Shown: in pieces, positions 1-9,364 of the stretch
Layout: each line of letters starts with the position of its first letter
How positions within the stretch are numbered: the stretch's first letter is position 1
DNA from: Sacculina carcini
Taxonomy: Eukaryota; Arthropoda; Thecostraca; Sacculinidae
Direction: 5' to 3'
DNA: 64,000 bases
Assembly (NCBI GenBank): GCA_916048095.2
Contig: OU696578.1
Location: forward strand, 7,628,045 to 7,692,044
Program-made: the position numbers and the translations under genes
The notes under the pieces: model-generated
Databases searched by the model: none
The model's input: only the letters and a program-made list of their open reading frames with translations
Told to the model about the DNA's origin: nothing

Positions 1-118
1 TGTCTTGATTTTTTCTTTGTTTCTTTGTTCTGTCTTGATTTTGTCTGTGTTTTCTTTGTTCTGTCTTGATTGTTGTGTTTTCTTTGTTCTGTCTTGATTT
101 TGTCTGTGTTTCTTTTCT
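1..118. repeat. Degenerate ~30-bp tandem repeat in intron
   Basis: Four imperfect units starting TGTCTTGATT (at 1, 31, 62 and 90) follow each other with T-rich spacers. The stretch 119-299 after it is TG-rich intronic DNA with no gene. Everything from 1 to 9611 is intron upstream of the first visible contactin exon. Confidence 0.7.
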
Positions 119-304
119 CCCCCCTCCCTCTCTCTCTCTGTGTTTGTGTCTGTGTGTGTACATCTTTATGCTTGCATATGTTTGTATGTGCGTGTTACGA
201 GTGTTTGTGTATATGTGTGTGTGTGCTTTGTAACTGTATGTTTGGTCTGATCTGGTCTGTATTGTCTGTACAGACACACGGATACAGATATATGTATACA
301 GTAC

Positions 305-463
305 TGTGCGTTAGTATATTAGAGTGCTGCATATCTAGCCAGAGCGGTGTGAGTGAGTGTCGTATTCGCGTGCATATGTATGTCTGTGTGCGAGTGTGTG
401 CATGTTTGCAGCGTCAGCTTGCTGACTCGGCTCGACTTGCATTTGAGCGTTGTGGCAGGTAGT

Positions 464-514
<51 letters not shown>

Positions 515-680
515 ATTTACATGTATGTTGATGTGTGCTTGTGTGCGATGGTCATGAGAAGCCGGTGCAGGGAGAGTTGAATGTGTGTGTTGTCTGTGGA
601 AGGATGGTGTTTGATTGCTGAGCGCTGGTGCATGAAAATACAGGTGAAACGTGGTGCTGCTGTCATCTGACTTTACTACA
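305..680 (+). repeat. 5' LTR of the sense LTR retrotransposon
   Basis: Direct copy of 9131-9538 apart from a shorter (TG)n run at about 462-514. It starts TG and ends CA. It is followed at 681 by AGCTATTTCGGC, the same 12 bases that follow the 5' LTR of the second, - strand element, so this is the likely primer-binding site. It does not begin with the usual TGG of a tRNA 3'-CCA complement. Confidence 0.9.
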
Positions 681-709
681 AGCTATTTCGGCATTTTACT
701 GATTCAATC

Positions 710-935
710 ATGAGTAATCCTGATCAATCGAGTGGATCGCAGTCAAATTTTGATCTCAAGCTCATCCCCGAGTTTGACGGCTCCGGGAAACAAGATGTTT
801 CGGAATGGCTGGAAAAAGTAGAGCTCGTATGTCAGCTCAAAAATGTGGACGATGTCGCAACTGTCATTGCGCTACGCGTGACAGGAGGGGCGTTTGCGGT
901 GTTTCAGCAGATGAACCCCCTCGATCGGGTTAATT
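710..935 (+). pseudogene. gag: gag, N-terminal part (interrupted)
   Basis: The ATG at 710 opens a Gag N-terminus that resembles the Gag start of the second LTR element (on the - strand from 23458): both have an LIPE-D-G segment followed by SEW/SEWI and a V-x-R-V-T pattern. The frame is interrupted at 935/936 by the P-like transposon and resumes at 5399 after one copy of the 8-bp target duplication. Without the insertion gag would be about 268 codons and shows no other break, so the transposon insertion is the only visible lesion. Confidence 0.85.
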
Positions 936-1092
936 CAACGCCACCTAGATACAAGGCCCTTCCATCCCCTCCCCATGGGGGGTGTTACGTCAGCCCATCC
1001 GTCCTAGCCCTACCTGGGTATCACAGCTCGGCTCACTCAGCTACAAACTCGGCAACTCAGCTACAAACCGATGCTAATGACTCAGCTACACA

Positions 1093-1475
1093 CCGTTGAA
1101 ACGCTGACGCTGCATCGCTGATCACGTGATCAGTTCGTTGTCAGTTCGTCAGTTCATTGTCAGTTCGTGTAGCGTTGCGCGTGTTTGTGTTATTGTGTGT
1201 ATTTGTGGCGTTGCGCATTTTGTGATTTTACGTGTTTTCGCGGTGTTAAGTTGGTTTGTGCTGTTGCGTGCGACGCAGTAACAATCCGTTGAAACGCTGA
1301 CGCTGCATCGCTGATCACGTGATCAGTTCGTTGTCAGTTCGTCAGTTCATTGTCAGTTCGTGGTCAGTTAGTGTAGCGTTGCGCGTGTTTGTGGTATTGT
1401 GTGTATTTGTGGCGTTGCGCGTTTCGTGATTTTACGTGTTTTCGCGGTGTTAAGTGGGTTTGTGCTGTTGCGTGC
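1093..1475 (+). repeat. Subterminal direct repeats of the P-like transposon
   Basis: Two copies of a ~180-bp unit (1093-1271 and 1286-1475) start CCGTTGAAACGCTGACG and end CTGTTGCGTGC. The second has a ~7-base insertion (GTGGTCA) and a few substitutions. Each contains the palindrome CTGATCACGTGATCAG and short GTCAGTTCGT reiterations. In Drosophila P the subterminal DNA holds transposase sites and the promoter. A similar role here is inference. Confidence 0.8.
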
Positions 1476-1705
1476 ATTATATTTTCAATGCGGCGTAGTT
1501 GGTTCGACTTTTTTCTTCTAGTATTGTCGGAGTGAGAGGTAAGTCGACAAATTCATTTGCTCTGCATTTCATATCGTAATAATAACATTATCCATCTCAT
1601 AAAGATATTCTTACCCAATTGCTTGCGAAAATCCAAGTTGCGTTGTGATTGTTTGGTCTATTAAGGTTCAGGTTAAGGTTTTTATTATTGTGGTGTCCAG
1701 GAAAC

Positions 1706-1855
1706 ATGCCAGATAAGTGTTGTGTGCCTGGGTGCAAAGGCAACTACAGTAGCGGCCCAAAAGTGAGCGTTTTCCGTCTACCGAAAGATGAGGCGCTGCG
1801 AAACAAATGGATGAGAGCAATCAAACGTGACATGCCAATAACCTATAACGTCTAT
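1706..1855 (+). CDS. P-like transposase exon 1 (THAP domain, first part)
   Basis: The ATG at 1706 opens 50 codons with the start of a THAP zinc finger: CCVPGC supplies the first two zinc ligands (C-x4-C counting the first), followed by a basic stretch with FRLPKD and a W (WMRAIK), typical of the fold. The exon ends at 1855 before GTAAGT. The frame resumes in phase 0 at 2109 after a 253-bp intron ending CTTCCAG. The splice restores the missing C-x2-H half (VCQNHF), which is strong evidence for the intron. THAP is the sequence-specific DNA-binding domain of P-element transposases and of THAP9. Confidence 0.88.
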
Positions 1856-2108
1856 GTAAGTTTTGACACGTGCAAATTGTGTAAATACGACATGAATGTA
1901 TATGCGCGTATCATTATCGTTTTTATAGATTCAATTTTGTCCATGAGTTTGATTACATTAATAATTATTCTCATGAAAATGTGTCAATTCCTAGATTTCT
2001 TATGCATGCGCTTTCATGTTTTTTTGATTTATTGGCTTTTCCCTATTGGATATCCCTGGGCTAGTCAGAGTGTCTTTATGTTACTCAACCAATAATATAC
2101 ACTTCCAG

Positions 2109-4745
2109 GTTTGCCAAAATCATTTTCGCGAGGAGGATATCGAGCGTAGTACTTCAGCGGTGGATCCAACTACTGGCAAGAGAGTGGAATGCAAACTGGG
2201 CAAGCCACGACTGGCGCCAGGAGCAGTTCCTTGTATTTACCCCAATTTGCCGTCGTATCTGTCTTCATCGTCATTGTCTTCACGGAAATCAAGGGACAGT
2301 AAGAGACAGCGTCTCGAGGAGCAGCAGCTGGAAAAGGCTATTCAGATGAGTGCCACAGAACACTCTGAATATCTAGAGAGTAGGAGGATTGACAGTTTCG
2401 AAGCGTTAAAAACAAAATTCGACAGCGTCGTTAACAGGGACTATTGGAACTTTGTTGACGTAGATTCGAAAATCGTAATTTCTCATGTCACAACATGTAA
2501 CGTTCGCGTCCAACATTGCGTTACAATTAAGGAAGATCTAACCATTTCTGTATTTGTGGAAGGCGCACAAATATTCGATGATGCATTTGCTAAAGAATTA
2601 AAGACTCTCGATGATTTGCAAAAAGTTCTGGATAAGGTTTCTTCGTTTCAAAGCACATATGATTCACCAGATGGTCACATTGCTTTGATTCAGTTGGTTT
2701 TGACTCTGTTGACACCGCTGCTCAATTGTGGGTACAAGTATGAGTGTGTGATCGAATTTGTCTGTGAGCAGCTGCGGATCCTTTTAGGCAAACATCCAAA
2801 GTACTCAGTGCATTTCACAGTGTTTTCTTCGCTGTTATACAGCCTTTCACCTTGTGCGTACAGGTTTATTCGAAGCTCATGTAGCATTCTGCTGCCTAGT
2901 TATTCGACTATACGCCGTATCAACCTAACATACGACGTAAATCCACTGAAAGAGCAAGTCCCCTCACACTTCTTGTCCTACATAAAACAAAAACTGCAGT
3001 ATCTTTTACCTGAGGACAAAAAAGTTTCGCTGTTGGTCGATGAAATTCACTTGCAGCCATCTTTTGATTATAAAGGTGGGAATATTGTTGGATCGTCGTT
3101 TGATGGTAGTGGTGCGGCGACCAGTGCTTGTGTATTCATGATTAGTAGTGTTCTGAGTAAATTCAAAGACGTAGTGCACATATTGCCGGTGAGAACACTG
3201 AAAGGCGATGTTTTGCACCGATTCATTCGTGAAATTATCATACGTCTGGAACAACTTGGATTCATGGTAATATCGGTAATAACGGATAACAATTCTGTGA
3301 ATCGCAAAGCAATGTCATTGTTCCGTAGTCCTCCCGGTCTTTCCATTGTGTACCAACATCCGTCTTGTTCCGATCGTCCGCTTTTTTTTCTATTCGATAC
3401 TGTGCATATATTGAAATGTGTACGGAACAACTGGCTGAATATAAAGGATTCTAGGAAGGCCTTCATTTTTCCGCATTTCTCGTTGACCGATAATTTCATG
3501 GTAGCATCATTCACAAGTATTCGTAAACTGCAATTTGTCGAGTCAGAATCTTTGGTAAAGTTTGGTTATGGCCTAACAGTGAAAGCTGTAAACCCTTCCA
3601 ATCTAGAACGTCAAAATGTTAAGCTCGTTTTGAAAATTTTCAGTGAGTATGTGATTCAAGCACTCAAATCTCTGGGCGCCAGTAAGCAACTAGAGTACGC
3701 CGAAGGAACTTCACATTTTCTAAGCATTTTCTTACGATGGTGGACAGTATGCAATGTTAAAACACCGAATAAGGGCAAACGGTTAAATAACATGTATTGT
3801 CATCCGCTAACAGATTCAGAAAACGATGCGAGGTTTTTATTTCTTGACAAATTTTTGCAATGGCTAGATCATTGGAACTCAAACAATGCGATGGTGGGAT
3901 TGACGAAAGAAACATTTTCGGCGCTTCATCACACAACATACGCCCTAAGTGAACTCACTAAATTCTGTATTCGTGAACTGGGAATGTTGTACATTCTGCC
4001 TGGCAAATTCCAGACGGATTCTTTGGAAGATCGGTTCGGCCAATATCGACGTTTATCCGGCTGTAATTACGGTATATCCACTAGGCAAATTTTTGAAAGC
4101 GAGAACAAAATAAGAGTCCGTAGTGTAACCGATTTGAGGCTCCCCATTGCCAATAATCACGTGGATTTTTCCCATGTCGATTTTTCAAATCTTCCTGACT
4201 GGCATTCTGACTGTGTGCGGGACGCTCCCCGGAAATTCATAATTACTATATCCGACGAAGACATTTCAGATTGCAGGGAATATTTGCCTGTTCTAGTTTA
4301 CATTGGAGGTTATTGCTGTTTTTCAGTTCTTCGGAGGTCAAATTGTTCGGCCTGTAAGCAATTTCTTGTGGCACCAGACGAGAATACCCAAGCATACCGT
4401 TTTTCGTATGTGAAGGGCATTGATCGTGGGTGTTTGTTCTATCCCGGTGATGTAGTAGTGGATATTGTCATGTTTTGTTATTTAACAGTAAATAAATGTG
4501 TTTGTGTTTCCGATTTTCTCACATCGAATGACCAACGGTGCATTGCTATTTCACATTGCTTAGAAATGATTGAGGATCATGCCATAGAGTTTAATGAACC
4601 ATTCTGTTCGGCACATGATATGAAGAATATCATCGAGAAAATTGTTTGGACTTCAGTAAATATTTTACTGAACAATTTTTGTTCTAAAAAAAATTCCCAG
4701 GCGCAGTCTCGTGTTAAACACAGGAAACTCGAAACATTTTCATGA
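2109..4745 (+). CDS. P-like transposase exon 2 (THAP end and catalytic region)
   Basis: 878 codons follow exon 1 in phase 0, giving a 928-residue transposase ending at TGA 4743-4745. It starts with VCQNHF (C-x2-H of THAP, residues 51-56). A charged, coiled-coil-like stretch rich in R, K, Q and E follows at about residues 110-150. Candidate catalytic acids are D361 (LLVDEIHL), D443 (VITDNN) and E690 (SLEDRFGQYR), in the order expected for the RNase-H-like P family. FDTVHILKCVRNNW resembles the conserved H-L-K-x-x-R-N segment. Near the C-terminus YIGGYC and SNCSACK match the Cys-bearing tail of P/THAP9 proteins. No stop or frameshift is visible. The exact catalytic assignment is inference. It is much longer than the 751-residue Drosophila transposase. 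Confidence 0.88.
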   Translation, partial: VCQNHFREEDIERSTSAVDPTTGKRVECKLGKPRLAPGAVPCIYPNLPSYLSSSSLSSRKSRDSKRQRLEEQQLEKAIQMSATEHSEYLESRRIDSFEALKTKFDSVVNRDYWNFVDVDSKIVISHVTTCNVRVQHCVTIKEDLTISVFVEGAQIFDDAFAKELKTLDDLQKVLDKVSSFQSTYDSPDGHIALIQLVLTLLTPLLNCGYKYECVIEFVCEQLRILLGKHPKYSVHFTVFSSLLYSLSPCAYRFIRSSCSILLPSYSTIRRINLTYDVNPLKEQVPSHFLSYIKQKLQYLLPEDKKVSLLVDEIHLQPSFDYKGGNIVGSSFDGSGAATSACVFMISSVLSKFKDVVHILPVRTLKGDVLHRFIREIIIRLEQLGFMVISVITDNNSVNRKAMSLFRSPPGLSIVYQHPSCSDRPLFFLFDTVHILKCVRNNWLNIKDSRKAFIFPHFSLTDNFMVASFTSIRKLQFVESESLVKFGYGLTVKAVNPSNLERQNVKLVLKIFSEYVIQALKSLGASKQLEYAEGTSHFLSIFLRWWTVCNVKTPNKGKRLNNMYCHPLTDSENDARFLFLDKFLQWLDHWNSNNAMVGLTKETFSALHHTTYALSELTKFCIRELGMLYILPGKFQTDSLEDRFGQYRRLSGCNYGISTRQIFESENKIRVRSVTDLRLPIANNHVDFSHVDFSNLPDWHSDCVRDAPRKFIITISDEDISDCREYLPVLVYIGGYCCFSVLRRSNCSACKQFLVAPDENTQAYRFSYVKGIDRGCLFYPGDVVVDIVMFCYLTVNKCVCVSDFLTSNDQRCIAISHCLEMIEDHAIEFNEPFCSAHDMKNIIEKIVWTSVNILLNNFCSKKNSQAQSRVKHRKLETFS

Positions 4746-5398
4746 GTTGTGCATGAGTGATACCTTCGGCGGCTCCATAAGGCTCCGTATCGGCTCTGCT
4801 TATTACCCATCAGCAGGCGCATTATATTGCATTTTCAGCAGGGAATTCCCCACATGTTAACAACCGCTGCTCTATGTGGTATTTCGTTTTCATTCACCAT
4901 CATATTTATCATTGTGCGTTTGTCAATGCTTGAATTTATTCTCAGTTGTTCGCTTTGTGTTTCGCACTGTTGTATTCCTGAAATGTTGTAAACACTTTTT
5001 GTCGACATGTTGATGAGCTTGAACATGTGAATGATGAATTCAATAGCGTGCCCGTATCTGAATTCACCGCTGCAAGTAATTTATGAGACATGTCGCATTG
5101 TTTTCTATATTTGGTCCATGATTTGCTGTTGTTTTTTGTCATGATTGGTTCAATACATGTTCGTAAACCTTCTATTTTGTTTGTATTAGGTTGTAAAAAG
5201 AATTGTTAGACATTATACAGCTTCTAAATGCAAGGTTTCATTTAAAACTGGGAGTATTTGTGAAAATAATGCACCGGCGTACGCATAATATCAACTAACA
5301 GTGCACCGCAACACATACACACTGCACCGACGTTGGCCGAACGCTGTGACGTCACAAAATCGTGAAACGGCCTTGTATCTAGGTGGCATTGGTTAATT

Positions 5399-5979
5399 GC
5401 GACAAACTAAAGGCTGAGTTGAAAGCTGCATTTGGCGCGGACCGGTTTACCGCCTATGAACAGTTCACGCGCCGCAAACTGTACTCTGGCGAGTCACCGG
5501 ACATATATCTGGCGGATTTGAGACGTTTGGCTGCGCTATTCGGTGGCGTACCAGAGACAGCGATCACGTGCGCGTTTGTTGCAGGGCTGCCTTCCAATGT
5601 GCGTCAGCTTTTGAGGGCGGGCTCACGCGTGGAAGTCCTGGACACTTATCAAGTTCTGGCTCATGCTCGCATTCTGTTGCAGGAGGACCCTCAGGCGTCA
5701 TTTGTGCAATCAGGACTTGGTGCTCGAACAGCGACCGTGCCAATCAACAGGAATACTCAGCTACGTTGTTTTGCTTGTGGCGGAACAGGACATTTTGCCA
5801 GATATTGTCGGGATGGAGCTGTGAGCTTTAGAGGAAGAACAATGAGGAGAGGCGCTGTGGCCCGTGGCAGTGTGGTGCGGTGTCATCGCTGCAATGAAGT
5901 CGGACATTTCTCTCGAGAGTGTTCGGGAAACGACCAAGGGGAGAGGCCGTTTGCGCAAGCGTCTTCTCCCGCTCTCTAA
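5399..5979 (+). pseudogene. gag: gag, C-terminal part with two zinc knuckles (interrupted gene)
   Basis: Continuation of gag after the nested transposon. It contains a capsid-like segment with AAFGADRFTAYEQF, then two CCHC zinc knuckles: CFACGGTGHFARYC (about 5770-5810) and CHRCNEVGHFSREC (about 5881-5922). These bind nucleic acid during packaging. The ORF ends at TAA 5977-5979 and overlaps pol, which is in the -1 frame. The slippery heptamer at 5925-5931 lies just after the second knuckle. On its own this fragment has no natural start; read-through from the nested element is not expected. Confidence 0.88.
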
Positions 5980-8900
5980 ATTCTGCGCTTCCTACTGTTT
6001 CAATGTGTGTTAACGGCGAGCGGACGACAGCATTGGTGGACACTGGATGTTCGATTTGTGTAGCTCATGTGTCTATCTGCAGTGAATTCAGACCCACAGA
6101 AACAAGAATTGTGACAATGTCAGGGCAGCGGCAAAGGTGCAAAGGGATTGGAAATGTGAGAGTATGTATTGATGGAGTGAATGGGGTGCGACTGTTGAAA
6201 GTGTTGGTGGTGGCCATTCGACCTTTGGGTTTCGAGTTTATCATGGGGATGAACGGTGTTGAAATGTTGGGAGGTGTGACGGTCAGCTCCTCGCGTGTTG
6301 TTCGGTTCGGAGCCCAAGGTCTTGAGGTAGTGAGTCGTCCTACGCTAGGGGTGTGTCTCGGTGCTAGAGATAAGGTTCCAGATGAATGTGACGGTGATTT
6401 GAGCCGTGCAGTTCATGAGCACTGCGCTGAAAAACGGGATGGCAAGTCGAACAGAACGGACTGTGCTCCAGTCTCGCATGCAAAAATTGTTCGGATTGAA
6501 GAGAAAGATTTTGTTGTGGTGTTTGACCCTGTCAAACGCACGTGGACGGCTGAGTGGAAGTGGTCAGATGCTGAAGAGCCCGGAGTGTTGTACAATCGTG
6601 TCGGGCAGTATTCTATGTCGCACGATGTCCGGTCTGCATTTGAGGAGGAACTGGAAGAGTGGATACGTGAGGAGTGGCTGATTCCATATGATGAGCGGAA
6701 GCATGGTCCTGCAAAAGGTCTTGTCCCGCTGATGGCGGTGCCACAAAGAAACAAAGTGAGACCAGTGATGGATTTGAGGCAAGTGAACGAGCACATTGAC
6801 GTACACACTAGAGACGCTGATGTGTGCGCAGATCGAGTGCGTGAATGGAGACGACAGGGCAGGAACGTGTCAACGCTTGATTTGAAAAAAGCGTACTTGC
6901 AGATTCGGGTGTCTGATAAGATGTGGCCATATCAAACGGTGATTGTGAAGGGTCAAAGATATTGCCTAACGCGTCTGGCGTTTGGATTGAACGTCTCACC
7001 GTTAGTCATGAGAGCTGTGCTGCACTTTGTGTTGTCAGCCGACCCCGAAGTTGAGAGAGGCACTTCGGCTTACGTCGACGATATCTTGGTCAATGAGGAT
7101 GTTGTCAAAGTGGAGCGAGTTGAGAGTCACTTGAACCGATATGGACTCGTTTGCAAGGCAAGTGTGAAGGTGACGGATGGTGCGCGACTCTTGGGAATGA
7201 GAGTCTGGGGAGAGGGTGGTGCGCTGTCGTGGAGGAGAGACGGGGAGGTTTGTGAAATGCCCGAAATGATAACAAGAAGATCTGTGTTTTCGTTTTGTGG
7301 GAAATTAGTCGGTCACTACCCCGTGTGTGGATGGCTGAGGGTGGCAGTAGCTTTTATCAAGCGGCTCACGAATGCGCACACGAAGGGCTGGGACGATCCA
7401 GTTGTGAACGATCACGTGAAGACTTGTTTAAAGGAGGTGCTGAGAGTTGTAAAGGATAATGATCCAGTTTGTGTCAGATGGAATGTGGAAGGACACGAGG
7501 CGAAGGTTTGGGTTGACGCGAGCTCGCTCGCCATGGGTGTTCGTCTTGACGTTGACGGTAACATAATTGAGGATGCAAGTTGGCTGAGATCTGACAGTGC
7601 GACGCACATCAACATGGCGGAATTAGACGCACTGATAAAAGGACTGAATATGGCCTTGGTGTGGAAGATGCGGAAAATCGAAATTGTTACCGATTCTTTG
7701 ACTGTTCATCGATGGGTCACTGATTGTTTGTCAGGTAAGAGACGACTGCGAACGAAGGCTGCAGGAGAACTGCTGGTGAGAAGGAGACTTGACATTGTGG
7801 CCGCGTTGGTGGAAGAATACAACCTGGATCTTTCAGTTACGTTAGTGGCTTCGGCACTAAACAGAGCGGACGGCATGACGCGCGTGCCTCAACGGTGGCT
7901 GAAGCTATCAACTGACTGCTTCAGTGACTTAAAAACGTCGTTCGTCGGGTGCGGAATTGCTGAGTGTGAAGACGATGGGTGCTCGTCAGCAGAGGTGATT
8001 CGTGATGTTCATCATCTGATGGGACATCCTGGAGCTCGGAGGACGTTACAGTGTGTCAGACGGACGCGACGGAATGTGAGCTCGCGAGAGGTACGGGAGG
8101 CTCTAAAGCGGTGCCAAATATGTCAATCGGTAGATCCAGCGCCGGCAAAATGGAGATCTGGTCATCTGGAGGTGGAGCGCGTGTGGCAACGAGTTGCTAT
8201 CGACATTACCCACTGGAAAGGATTGTCGTGCTTGACCATGGTGGATTGTGGACCGTCACGGTTTGCAATATGGCGGCCGTTGCGCATGCAAAATGCCGCG
8301 TGTGTCATCGAGCAACTTGAGAGTGTTTTCTGCGAGCGTGGACCTCCGGAAGAGCTTTTCGGCGATAACGATACGGCTTTCAGAAGTAAGCTCTTCGCGG
8401 CTTTTGCTGAAAGATGGGGAGTCAGACTGAGGTTCAGGTGTGCGTATGTACCAAGTGGTAACGGGGTGGTGGAGCGTAACCATCGCACCGTGAAGGTTAT
8501 AGCGGCTAGAAAAGGGTGTTCTCTGGCCGAGGCAGTATACTTGTATAACGTGACGCCGCGTGGTAGCGGATCAGACAGTTGTCCAGCCGCTGAACTGTAC
8601 AAATACGCAGTCAGAGTGCGAGGCATTGATAAGGTTTCAACGCTGACGGGCGAATCAGAAGATTGTGTGTACAAGAAGGGAGACTTGGTGTGGGTGAAAC
8701 CACCAAACGTGCGATGTGATCAGAGATACGGTAAGGGTGTGGTCACTGGTGTGGTTTCGCATCAATCTGTGGAGGTGGATAACGTTCCGCGCCACGTGCG
8801 CGATCTGCGACCTCGTGATCAGTCTCATAACGAGGCTGAACAACCAGAAGTTCTAGATGACAACGCGGATGATGAAATGTTCATCACTCTGCCTCATCGA

Positions 8901-8990
8901 CGGAGTCGCGAGGAATGTGACGCTTTATCGGGTTTTCAGCCCCGCAGATCAGCGAGGCTGATTGAGAAGCGGCAGCGCGCCGTCCGATGA
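5919..8990 (+). CDS. pol: pol polyprotein: protease, reverse transcriptase, RNase H, integrase
   Basis: This is an uninterrupted frame of about 1,020 codons, reached by -1 frameshifting from gag. Domains in order are: aspartic protease with DTG at 6039-6047; reverse transcriptase with VRPVMDLRQVN, LDLKKAYLQI, LAFGL and the catalytic YVDD at 7071-7082; RNase H with WVDASS (about 7509) and MAELDA; integrase with an HHCC zinc finger (HHLMGHPG about 8010, then CQIC about 8110), the catalytic D in IDITHW (about 8200), DNDTAF (about 8360) and E in VVERNHRT (about 8466). A basic tail (PRRSARLIEKRQ) ends the protein. All expected catalytic acids are visible, so the enzyme may be functional. The track start at 5919 is not an initiation codon; translation enters by frameshift near 5925-5931. 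Confidence 0.92.
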   Translation: MFGKRPRGEAVCASVFSRSLNSALPTVSMCVNGERTTALVDTGCSICVAHVSICSEFRPTETRIVTMSGQRQRCKGIGNVRVCIDGVNGVRLLKVLVVAIRPLGFEFIMGMNGVEMLGGVTVSSSRVVRFGAQGLEVVSRPTLGVCLGARDKVPDECDGDLSRAVHEHCAEKRDGKSNRTDCAPVSHAKIVRIEEKDFVVVFDPVKRTWTAEWKWSDAEEPGVLYNRVGQYSMSHDVRSAFEEELEEWIREEWLIPYDERKHGPAKGLVPLMAVPQRNKVRPVMDLRQVNEHIDVHTRDADVCADRVREWRRQGRNVSTLDLKKAYLQIRVSDKMWPYQTVIVKGQRYCLTRLAFGLNVSPLVMRAVLHFVLSADPEVERGTSAYVDDILVNEDVVKVERVESHLNRYGLVCKASVKVTDGARLLGMRVWGEGGALSWRRDGEVCEMPEMITRRSVFSFCGKLVGHYPVCGWLRVAVAFIKRLTNAHTKGWDDPVVNDHVKTCLKEVLRVVKDNDPVCVRWNVEGHEAKVWVDASSLAMGVRLDVDGNIIEDASWLRSDSATHINMAELDALIKGLNMALVWKMRKIEIVTDSLTVHRWVTDCLSGKRRLRTKAAGELLVRRRLDIVAALVEEYNLDLSVTLVASALNRADGMTRVPQRWLKLSTDCFSDLKTSFVGCGIAECEDDGCSSAEVIRDVHHLMGHPGARRTLQCVRRTRRNVSSREVREALKRCQICQSVDPAPAKWRSGHLEVERVWQRVAIDITHWKGLSCLTMVDCGPSRFAIWRPLRMQNAACVIEQLESVFCERGPPEELFGDNDTAFRSKLFAAFAERWGVRLRFRCAYVPSGNGVVERNHRTVKVIAARKGCSLAEAVYLYNVTPRGSGSDSCPAAELYKYAVRVRGIDKVSTLTGESEDCVYKKGDLVWVKPPNVRCDQRYGKGVVTGVVSHQSVEVDNVPRHVRDLRPRDQSHNEAEQPEVLDDNADDEMFITLPHRRSREECDALSGFQPRRSARLIEKRQRAVR
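5925..5970 (+). promoter_or_regulatory. -1 ribosomal frameshift signal (slippery site and hairpin)
   Basis: G GGA AAC (5925-5931) is in the gag frame as X XXY YYZ, a canonical -1 slippery heptamer. After a 7-nt spacer comes a hairpin: 5939-5945 (GGGAGAG) pairs with 5964-5970 (TTCTCCC), G5946 can pair with C5963, and 5948-5952 pairs with 5957-5961 around a GCGC loop. Pol is open in exactly the -1 frame. The same heptamer is present at the matching place in the second element (22775-22781, - strand), which argues for function. Confidence 0.85.
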
Positions 8991-9130
8991 TTGTTGTCAT
9001 GACTATTTGACACGAATGTTCGGTTTTGTGGTTTGTTCTTTTGATGTTCATGTTGTGCTTCTTTTCTTCTTACCCCTATTGTCCTGTGTTAACTTGCGTT
9101 TTTTGTGATTTGTATATAATCAGGGGAGAG

Positions 9131-9289
9131 TGTGCGTTAGTATATTAGAGTGCTGCATATCTAGCCAGAGCGGTGTGAGTGAGTGTCGTATTCGCGTGCA
9201 TATGTATGTCTGTGTGCGAGTGTGTGCATGTTTGCAGCGTCAGCTTGCTGACTCGGCTCGACTTGCATTTGAGCGTTGTGGCAGGTAGT

Positions 9290-9364
<75 letters not shown>

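Larger units (their letters stand above)
936..5390 (+). mobile_element. P-element-like DNA transposon with THAP transposase, nested in gag
   Basis: The insertion is bounded by a perfect 8-bp target duplication GGTTAATT (928-935 and 5391-5398), the duplication length characteristic of P elements. The terminal inverted repeats are about 22 bp (937-958 and 5369-5390, core GCCACCTAGATACAAGGCC) with one mismatch. The outermost left base is ambiguous by one position. Two long direct repeats lie near the left end (1093-1271, 1286-1475). A two-exon THAP/P-type transposase fills 1706-4745. The remaining 4746-5368 is non-coding. With complete ends, duplication and ORF, this looks like an autonomous copy. 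It inserted after the LTR element did, so it is the youngest event here. Confidence 0.92.

Noticed and set aside
1649-2095. 148-codon ORF with a hydrophobic tail overlapping the THAP exon
   Set aside because: Only codons from 1706 to 1855 belong to the THAP exon; the rest is read-through of the 253-bp intron.
2690-3514. Antisense ORFs across the transposase gene
   Set aside because: Shadows of the real + strand coding frame without motifs.
8162-8674. 170-codon antisense ORF in pol
   Set aside because: It lies wholly opposite the integrase coding region and has no recognisable features.
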